Shown here: positions 22,386-27,894 of the stretch, one piece after another | How the letters are laid out: the number at the start of each line of letters is the position of its first letter | How positions within the stretch are numbered: position 1 is the stretch's first letter | Source of the DNA: Tepidanaerobacter acetatoxydans_A | Lineage (GTDB): Bacteria > Bacillota > Thermosediminibacteria > Thermosediminibacterales > Tepidanaerobacteraceae | Reading direction: 5' to 3' | NCBI GenBank assembly: GCA_022840405.1 | Contig: JALHJR010000031.1 | Coordinates: 1-27,894, forward strand | Length of the DNA stretch: 27,894 nucleotides | The notes under the pieces: model-generated | Seen by the model: only the letters and a program-made list of their open reading frames with translations | Databases searched by the model: none | Told to the model about the DNA's origin: nothing | Position numbers and translations under genes: made by a program

Positions 22386-23630
22386 TTAATCGCTTATTAA
22401 GCCTTGTATCATTTTCCTTACTAAATGTAATGCACTGCTAGCAGAACGTTCCTTAATATTTATCCTACTTCCATTAAAAAAGTGTTGTTCAACATATGTA
22501 GTTTTAGAATCAGAATAGCCAATATATACTAATCCAACAGGTTTTTCATGAGTACCACCATCAGGACCGGCTATACCCGTTATTGATACTCCAATATCAG
22601 AGCCAGAAGAAAGCCTTACGCCTTGAGCCATCTCCTTAGCTGTTTGTTCACTTACAGCACCATATTTTTTGATAGTATCCAGCTTAACTTGAAGTAATTC
22701 ATGTTTTGCTTTATTACTGTAGGAAACAATACCTCTATCAAAGTGTTGTGATATTCCAGGTATATTAGTAAGTTTATGAGCCGTTAAACCACCTGTACAT
22801 GATTCTGCTATAGAAATAGTTTTATTGAAGTTAAATAATAATTGTGCTACTATTTTTTCTATTGAATCATCATCAAATCCATATAAAAAGCTACCAATTC
22901 TTTTTATTATTTCATCTTCCACAGGCTTTATAATTTCCTGTGCTTCAATCTTATTTTTGGCTTTTGCCGTCAATCTTACAGTAACCTCACCCATTTTTGC
23001 TAAAGGAGCAATGGTTGGATTAGTTTGCTGAGCTATTAAATCTTGCAGCTTTTCTTCAAGGTCTGATTCTCCAATACCATAAAATTTTAAGACTCTTGAA
23101 AAAATAGTAGCATTGCACATTTTCGAAAGATATGGAATGACAACTTCTTTAAGCATGGGTTCCATTTCTGCGGGTGGGCCTGGCAGCATAACAATTATTT
23201 TTCCGTTATTGTTAAGCAATACTCCGGGAGCAGTTCCGTTTTTATTTTCTATAGCAGAAGCTCCTTCAGGAATTAGGGTCTGTTTATAATTATTTTCAGC
23301 AATAGGTTTTCCTCTATGAGCAAAAAAGCTCTTTATTTTATCTAGGGAATGCTCATCCGCCTTAAGTGGGAGATTTAAAAAATTGGATACAGTTTCTTTA
23401 GTTAAATCATCCTTGGTGGGACCTAATCCTCCGGTTAAAATGATAATATCAGAGCGAGTAAAACTTGTTTTGAAAACATCACTCAATCTATCCTGATTAT
23501 CTCCAACGCACGTATGGTAATAAACATCTATGCCAATTTCTTGCAAAGCTTTAGATATAATTTGAGCATTTACATTAGGTATTTGTCCTAAAAGAAGTTC
23601 AGTACCCACAGCTATTATTTCAGCTTTCAA
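22386..23630 (-). CDS. cinA: CinA: molybdopterin-binding-like domain plus nicotinamide-nucleotide amidase
   Basis: A 414-residue full-length CinA. The N-terminal MoaB/MogA-like domain (about 1-170) has AVGTELLLGQI, LTGGLGPTKDD and MLPGPPAEMEPML; a linker domain follows; the C-terminal amidase domain (about 255-414) has SIAESCTGGLTAHK, GIVSYSNKAK and SITGIAGPDGG. Family roles are pyridine-nucleotide salvage (NMN deamidase and ADP-ribose hydrolysis) and, in some bacteria, competence together with RecA. Start is TTG at 23628-23630, 7 bases after GAGGTG. I saw no clear promoter in the 260-base gap upstream, which holds the structured region at 23767-23862. Confidence 0.96.
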   Translation of the reverse strand: MKAEIIAVGTELLLGQIPNVNAQIISKALQEIGIDVYYHTCVGDNQDRLSDVFKTSFTRSDIIILTGGLGPTKDDLTKETVSNFLNLPLKADEHSLDKIKSFFAHRGKPIAENNYKQTLIPEGASAIENKNGTAPGVLLNNNGKIIVMLPGPPAEMEPMLKEVVIPYLSKMCNATIFSRVLKFYGIGESDLEEKLQDLIAQQTNPTIAPLAKMGEVTVRLTAKAKNKIEAQEIIKPVEDEIIKRIGSFLYGFDDDSIEKIVAQLLFNFNKTISIAESCTGGLTAHKLTNIPGISQHFDRGIVSYSNKAKHELLQVKLDTIKKYGAVSEQTAKEMAQGVRLSSGSDIGVSITGIAGPDGGTHEKPVGLVYIGYSDSKTTYVEQHFFNGSRINIKERSASSALHLVRKMIQGLISD

Positions 23631-23766
23631 ATAATGTCACCTCAAATAAAAATAATTTGTTTATTGTCGATTTGATTTTACTATAAAAAGTCAAATCCAG
23701 CCTAAGACATCAACATACTGCTATGATGTTAATACACTATGTGCTGACACAAATTAAAAAAGAAGG

Positions 23767-23862
23767 TTTCTGCGGTAGATTTAAATTAAATAGTAAAATA
23801 AAAACTATATCAAATACATTATTCTAGTTTTTTACATGATTTCCTTTTTTAATCCGCAGAAA
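23767..23862. repeat. Nested inverted repeat in the ftsH-like/cinA gap
   Basis: TTTCTGCGG (23767-23775) is perfectly complementary to CCGCAGAAA (23854-23862). Inside it, AAAACTA (23801-23807) pairs with TAGTTTT (23825-23831). On the minus strand the outer 3' arm is followed by CCTTCTTTTTT, so it could be an extended terminator for the protease gene, a processed RNA structure or a decayed small mobile element. The rest of the gap has short hairpins only (ACATCA/TGATGT at 23707-23729). Confidence 0.5.
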
Positions 23863-23890
23863 AAGAATAAATATTTTTTTGAAATGAATT

Positions 23891-25390
23891 TTATGCTACC
23901 TGAGATTTTAGCAGTAGTTTCCTAAAATTGTTACCGTCTATTTTTTCATTTTCCATTAGATAATCAACAATTAATTTTAAAACATCTTGTTTTTCCTCTA
24001 TAATATTTTCAACTATTGACTTTTGTTGTAGTAATATGTTTGAAATGACTTTATGAAGTTTTTCTGAAGGTAGTGAATCCTTATCTACTACACTTAACTC
24101 AGACATGCCAGAAAATATTATCTTTTTCGCTAAATCTACAGCCTGTTCAAAATCATTGGATGCTCCTGTACTGCTGTTTCCTAACAATTTTTCTTCGGCT
24201 ACCGCTCCAGCTAAGGCTACCGCTATCTGTGATTCTAAATACTGTTTTGTGTAAAGATATATATCATCTTCTGGTGTTTGTCTTATATATCCAAGAGCCT
24301 GACCTCTGGAAGTAATAGTTATAGTCGAAACTGAATTAGGATTAAAATGTTCGCTAACTAAGGCATGGCCGCTCTCATGAATTGCAATTCGTTTACGTTC
24401 ATCCTCAGTTGGCTTTCTATTAAGTTTTTCACCCATGATAACCTTGTCAATTGCCTCTATGAAATTTTTTTGACTAATTTTTTGATTTTGTTCTCTCATT
24501 GCAAAAATAGCTGCTTCATTGCAAAGATTTTCCAAATGAGCTCCGGAAAATCCAAATGTTTCTTTTGCTATTTGTTCTAAATCCACATCAATATCGAGTG
24601 GTTTATCTTTAGTATGCAATTTTAGTATTTCAAGCCTTCCATCTTTATCCGGAAGATCCACTTTTACAATACGGTCAAACCTGCCCGGCCTCATTAGTGC
24701 CGGATCAATGATATCTGGCCGATTTGTTGCAGCAATAACAAGTAAATTTATATCATCATTAGAAGAAATGCCGTCCATTTCAACTAATAATTGGTTTAAT
24801 GTTTGGTCATATTCTAGATGACTTGTATTTCTGCCTCGGGTTCCCGCTATGACTTCAATTTCATCTATAAAAATAACACCGTGTTTTTTAGATGCTTTCT
24901 TAGCCATATTACGTGCTCCTTCAAATAATTGTCTGACCCGCTGCGCACCAACGCCGGCATACATCTCTATAAATTCGCTTCCGGAGGCAGAAACAAAAAT
25001 TGAATCTATATATGATGTGGCAGCTTTTGCCATAAGAGTTTTACCTGTACCAGGAGCTCCTACTAACATTATTCCTCTAAGAGGGCGAATCCCCATTTTT
25101 TTTGCTTCATCAAAGTTCTTGATAAAGTCTAGCGCTTCCAATAGCTCGTTTTTAGCTACTTCTTGCCCACCAATTTTGTCAAAGGTTATGTCTTGAGTGT
25201 TTGAAATAATTTTTGCTGGATTTTTCATTAAATTACCTTTATCTAAGATGTTATATAACATATATGCAAAGCCTAACATGATAATCATCGGCAGCACATT
25301 TATGCCATTTATTAAAAGAAATGCCAAAAAGGCTATTCCTAAGCCAATCCCAACTTCAAGTAGCAATTCTCCTCTCCTCCTATTCCCCAT
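23891..25390 (-). CDS. Short FtsH-like membrane AAA+ zinc protease
   Basis: A 499-residue FtsH-family protein. Two closely spaced hydrophobic segments (about 10-28 and 31-47) replace the usual pair flanking a 70-residue extracytoplasmic domain. The AAA+ domain has Walker A GAPGTGKT (111-118), Walker B VIFIDEIE, and the second region of homology ATNRPDIIDPALMRPGRFDR (221-240). The protease domain has HESGH (338-342) and a third zinc ligand Asp413 in TGASNDFEQA. All catalytic residues are intact. Length is about 100-150 short of canonical FtsH, so it is probably a second, specialised paralogue. ATG at 25388-25390 directly follows the upstream stop with AGAGG 5 bases away; an AGGAGG inside the gene is 9 bases before a TTG at 25364-25366, an alternative start. 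Confidence 0.93.
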   Translation of the reverse strand: MGNRRRGELLLEVGIGLGIAFLAFLLINGINVLPMIIMLGFAYMLYNILDKGNLMKNPAKIISNTQDITFDKIGGQEVAKNELLEALDFIKNFDEAKKMGIRPLRGIMLVGAPGTGKTLMAKAATSYIDSIFVSASGSEFIEMYAGVGAQRVRQLFEGARNMAKKASKKHGVIFIDEIEVIAGTRGRNTSHLEYDQTLNQLLVEMDGISSNDDINLLVIAATNRPDIIDPALMRPGRFDRIVKVDLPDKDGRLEILKLHTKDKPLDIDVDLEQIAKETFGFSGAHLENLCNEAAIFAMREQNQKISQKNFIEAIDKVIMGEKLNRKPTEDERKRIAIHESGHALVSEHFNPNSVSTITITSRGQALGYIRQTPEDDIYLYTKQYLESQIAVALAGAVAEEKLLGNSSTGASNDFEQAVDLAKKIIFSGMSELSVVDKDSLPSEKLHKVISNILLQQKSIVENIIEEKQDVLKLIVDYLMENEKIDGNNFRKLLLKSQVA

Positions 25391-25927
25391 TTAGACCTCT
25401 CGACTAATTACCTTATAAAAACTAGACTCGTTAAGTTTTATCTGTAAATAAAGATTATCTAAATCTATAAACACTTTAATTTCTACAGGTTCTAATATTG
25501 TATTTTTAGCTTTAGCATATTGTATCTCATCAAGTCTGGTTTTCATTTCAGTAAACTTTCCAGTCTGCAAGGCTTCATATATGATAAACTGTATCTCATT
25601 ATTGTATAGGTCGCTTATCATTTTATTAGCTTGATTAACAATTTCTAATTCAAACGGTCGACCTTTTAACTGGCGTTCCATTATACCATGTATTGTAATG
25701 TAAACCTCCATTAAATTATCCACATCTTTAAATGTAACATATACAATAATTTTTTCTTTCTCTTCTTTTACTTGGATATTACTTACATACTTATTTTGAA
25801 GTAATTCCTTTTCTAAAGTTTTTGTCATGACATTTTTAGTATAATGCCATTGAAATGCTAACATTAATAGCAAGAAGATGATAGAAATGGCTATTATTCG
25901 AAAAATCTTGTATTTATCATGACTCAA
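25391..25927 (-). CDS. Single-pass membrane protein of unknown function
   Basis: A 178-residue protein with a short basic N-terminus, one membrane helix (about residues 8-27) and a predicted extracytoplasmic alpha/beta domain with strands such as KIIVYVTF, EVYITIHG and EIKVFIDLDN. I recognise no family. It ends immediately before the FtsH-like start (TAA then ATG), so the two are co-translated and probably work together: substrate, adaptor or regulator of the protease are options, all inferred. Start is TTG at 25925-25927, about 7 bases after GAGGTGA. A good promoter lies upstream. Confidence 0.8.
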   Translation of the reverse strand: MSHDKYKIFRIIAISIIFLLLMLAFQWHYTKNVMTKTLEKELLQNKYVSNIQVKEEKEKIIVYVTFKDVDNLMEVYITIHGIMERQLKGRPFELEIVNQANKMISDLYNNEIQFIIYEALQTGKFTEMKTRLDEIQYAKAKNTILEPVEIKVFIDLDNLYLQIKLNESSFYKVISREV

Positions 25928-25961
25928 TAAACGTTCACCTCACAATTGTTTACATAATATC

Positions 25962-25990
25962 ATTATAGCATACCATTTTTTAATTGTCCT
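25962..25990 (-). promoter_or_regulatory. Promoter of the membrane protein/FtsH-like pair
   Basis: Minus-strand AGGACA (25985-25990) and a perfect TATAAT (25962-25967) with 17-base spacing, placed between the rimO terminator and the TTG start at 25927. Confidence 0.65.
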
Positions 25991-25991
25991 T

Positions 25992-26021
25992 TGAAAAAAA
26001 GGCATCTTTTAGCAATGCCTT
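25992..26021 (-). terminator. Intrinsic terminator of rimO
   Basis: AAGGCAT (25999-26005) pairs with ATGCCTT (26015-26021); on the minus strand the 3' arm runs into seven T residues. It lies about 80 bases after the rimO stop. Confidence 0.88.
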
Positions 26022-26098
26022 CTAGTTTTTATTTTAAATGGACAATTTGAACTTTTTTTACAAAGATATTAAGCCAATAACGCGGTAACTTTGATTCC

Positions 26099-27424
26099 CT
26101 ACTGCAATTTTCCTAATAAATCATATTCATAAGTTTCCAGAATCTTTACTGGATATATTTGACCTAACTCACAGTTGCCGTTATCACATAAGACCTTAAC
26201 TATTCCATCAACAAAAGGGGCATCATTTTCAGAACGACCAATAAATAATTGATTTTCCTGGTCATAGCCTTCGATTAATACATTTAGAATCTTTCCTTTG
26301 AATTTTTGATTTTTTATTTTTGAAATAGAACTTTGAACCTCCATTAATTTGTTATATCTTCTCTGCTTAGTTTTCTCAGGTACCTGTGGCATAAGTGCAG
26401 CTGCAGCAGTACCCTCTTCTTGAGAATACTTAAAAGCTCCTACCTTATCAAATTTATACTGTTTTATAGAGTTAAGCAGCTGCTCATATTCAGCTTCTGT
26501 TTCAGTAGGAAAACCAACTATAAAAGTTGTCCTTAAAGTTATTTCAGGCAACCTGCTTCTTATATTATTTATGAGTGTAATTATAGATTGACTATTAGTA
26601 GGCCGGCCCATAAGTCGTAAAATCCTATCATTGAAATGCTGTAAGGGTATATCTAGATAGTTGGCTATTTTGTTACTGCTCTGCATTACATCTAATAGTT
26701 CCTTATTAATATTTGTTGGATATGCATATAAAATCCTTATCAAGTATTCTCCATCTATTTTTATAAGTTCTTGCAATAATTCAGGAAGTGACGGTCGTCC
26801 ATAAATATCTACTCCATAGTTTGTGGTGTCCTGAGCCACAAGATTTATTTCTTTAACCCCTTGAGCAACAAGAATTTTAACTTCTTCTTTGATAGCTTCA
26901 ATCTTTCTGCTTCGATATGAGCCCCTAATAAATGGGATCGCACAATATGAGCAATAATTATCACATCCCTCGGCTATCTTTACAAAGGAAGTATAAGGAT
27001 AAATTCTTACACGATTATGAACATCATAATCAATAAAACTATAATTATTGGTAAGGTTAATTTTATTTGAATCTAATTGTTGAATTACTTCACATATTTT
27101 ATCAAAATCACCCGTGCCTATAACTGCATCAAGCTCAGGTATTTCTGTCAATAACTCGCTTTTATACCGCTGAGCAAGGCACCCTGTAGCTATAAGCAAT
27201 CTACATTTACCGAGTTTTTTAAGTTGAGCCATTTCTAGAATCGTATCTATAGACTCTTGTTTAGCCTTTTTAATAAAACCACAAGTATTAATTATTATGA
27301 TTTGTGCTTCATTTTCATTATTTGTGATGGTGTAATTGTGCTTTTTAAGTATACCCAGCATATATTCCGAATCAACAAGATTTTTATCGCAGCCTAATGA
27401 TATGAAACCTATTTTTATCGCCAA
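26099..27424 (-). CDS. rimO: Ribosomal protein S12 methylthiotransferase RimO
   Basis: A 441-residue radical-SAM methylthiotransferase that modifies an aspartate of ribosomal protein S12. The N-terminal UPF0004 domain has the three cluster-binding Cys: GFISLGCDKNLVDSE (Cys12), IINTCGF (Cys48) and ATGCLAQRY (Cys82). The radical-SAM motif is CDNYCSYC (Cys154, 158, 161), and a C-terminal TRAM domain follows after about residue 370. GFISLGCDKN and VDSEYMLG are typical of RimO rather than MiaB. Start is TTG at 27422-27424 behind AGGAGGAG. It has its own promoter and terminator, so it is monocistronic here. Confidence 0.96.
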   Translation of the reverse strand: MAIKIGFISLGCDKNLVDSEYMLGILKKHNYTITNNENEAQIIIINTCGFIKKAKQESIDTILEMAQLKKLGKCRLLIATGCLAQRYKSELLTEIPELDAVIGTGDFDKICEVIQQLDSNKINLTNNYSFIDYDVHNRVRIYPYTSFVKIAEGCDNYCSYCAIPFIRGSYRSRKIEAIKEEVKILVAQGVKEINLVAQDTTNYGVDIYGRPSLPELLQELIKIDGEYLIRILYAYPTNINKELLDVMQSSNKIANYLDIPLQHFNDRILRLMGRPTNSQSIITLINNIRSRLPEITLRTTFIVGFPTETEAEYEQLLNSIKQYKFDKVGAFKYSQEEGTAAAALMPQVPEKTKQRRYNKLMEVQSSISKIKNQKFKGKILNVLIEGYDQENQLFIGRSENDAPFVDGIVKVLCDNGNCELGQIYPVKILETYEYDLLGKLQ

Positions 27425-27463
27425 TTTTCTCCTCCTGATAATACAACAAAATTATACATTAAT

Positions 27464-27492
27464 AGTATACTTATTTTACAACTATGTGTAAA
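27464..27492 (-). promoter_or_regulatory. rimO: Promoter of rimO
   Basis: TTTACA (27487-27492) and TATACT (27464-27469) on the minus strand are 17 bases apart, each matching 5 of 6 consensus bases. It lies between the group II intron end and rimO. Confidence 0.65.
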
Positions 27493-27559
27493 GATATATA
27501 AGTTCACTAATTTTTTATTCGCTTATAATCCCGCATTGGAACTAAAAGTGTAATATAAA

Positions 27560-27894
27560 ATCGGGTAGGAGGTAAATAATTATTTTATTTACCGACCTCC
27601 CACACCACCGTACATACCGTTCGGTATACGGCGGTTCCAAAGTTTACACGTTACTTCGCAGAATAGCATTCCGTAAGACTAAGGTATCCGACGCGTTTAA
27701 ATCTCTCATTGGATAGGGTTTTTAACAAGATTGGGCTATGGGCAGTGCGCCAATAGCCTTTTCTTGTGTTTGCCCACATCCACGCCTGTTCTTCCTTGAT
27801 TCCTGCGCGCTTGAGGTTCTCAAAACGAGTGCGGACTCTCTTCCATCGTTTCCATGTCACCATTCGTATGCGGCTTCTAATCCATTCATCCAAG
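27560..27894 (-). mobile_element. Group II intron, 3' part (runs off the window)
   Basis: Domain V is at about 27604-27635: on the minus strand ACCGCCGTA pairs with TACGGTGGT (one G-U pair) around a short upper stem. Domain VI follows (27560 to about 27601): GGGAGG pairs with CCT-A-CCC leaving a single bulged A, with an inner stem GGTAAATAA/TTATTTACC. The bulged A, the candidate branch point, is 7 bases from the proposed 3' end CCCGAT at 27560. The maturase gene lies just upstream, as in bacterial group II introns. The 5' end lies beyond 27894. Confidence 0.88.
27651..27894 (-). CDS. ltrA: Group II intron maturase/reverse transcriptase, C-terminal fragment
   Basis: The last about 80 residues of an intron-encoded protein, continuing past the window edge; the TTG near the edge is not a true start. 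The segment RIRMVTWKRWKRVRTRFENL, then AWMWANTRKGYWRTAHSPIL and KTLSNERF is the conserved maturase (domain X/GIIM) C-terminus. The protein stops soon after, with no HNH endonuclease domain, so this belongs to an endonuclease-lacking class. It assists splicing and retrohoming of the intron that contains it. Whether the reverse transcriptase domain is intact cannot be seen. Confidence 0.92.
   Translation of the reverse strand, partial: LDEWIRSRIRMVTWKRWKRVRTRFENLKRAGIKEEQAWMWANTRKGYWRTAHSPILLKTLSNERFKRVGYLSLTECYSAK

Noticed and set aside
23891..25390. The housekeeping ftsH
   Set aside because: It lacks the extracytoplasmic domain, is over 100 residues short and is not in the usual tilS-hpt-ftsH context; a paralogue is more likely.

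Overview
The window comes from a low-GC, endospore-forming anaerobe of the Firmicutes, probably an amino-acid-fermenting clostridium of the Thermoanaerobacterales type. The evidence is spoVS with a candidate sigma-H promoter, a B. subtilis-type SOS box at recA, a biotin-dependent sodium-pump cluster, ferredoxin-dependent 2-oxoacid oxidation, RNase Y with YmdB, strong AGGAGG ribosome binding sites and many TTG starts. The placement is inferred from gene content. Every gene I can support lies on the minus strand, so transcription runs from high to low coordinates.

Reading in that direction: 27560-27894 is the 3' end of a group II intron (maturase C-terminus, domains V and VI). Then rimO (26099-27424) has its own promoter and terminator. 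A membrane protein of unknown function and a short FtsH-like AAA+ protease follow (23891-25927), then cinA, thpR and recA (20671-23630). recA has a near-consensus promoter and a LexA-type SOS box. One base after its stop begins a run of tightly packed genes (17282-20669): an Mre11/SbcD-like nuclease, the N-terminal half of a Rad50/SbcC ATPase ending in a Cys-x-x-Cys motif, a small coiled-coil protein, and a separate C-terminal Rad50 half. This split Mre11-Rad50 module, coupled to recA and probably SOS-inducible, is the most unusual system here. Next come rny, which has a leader carrying a terminator-like hairpin and apparently lacks a canonical start codon, then ymdB, spoVS and a PHP-domain phosphoesterase.

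From 13098 to 500 lies a metabolic island: a 2-oxoacid:ferredoxin oxidoreductase (ferredoxin, alpha, beta, gamma), glutamate dehydrogenase, a terminator, then two-subunit methylmalonyl-CoA mutase, MeaB, epimerase, methylmalonyl-CoA decarboxylase alpha, delta, biotin carrier and beta subunits, and an OadA-type carboxyltransferase. Read as a pathway: glutamate to 2-oxoglutarate, to succinyl-CoA, to methylmalonyl-CoA, to propionyl-CoA, with reduced ferredoxin made by the oxidoreductase and a Na+ gradient by the decarboxylase. OadA could add oxaloacetate/pyruvate carboxyl transfer through the shared biotin carrier. A strong terminator closes the run at 400-428, followed by a small coiled-coil gene of unknown function. 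I see no CRISPR array, rRNA or tRNA.
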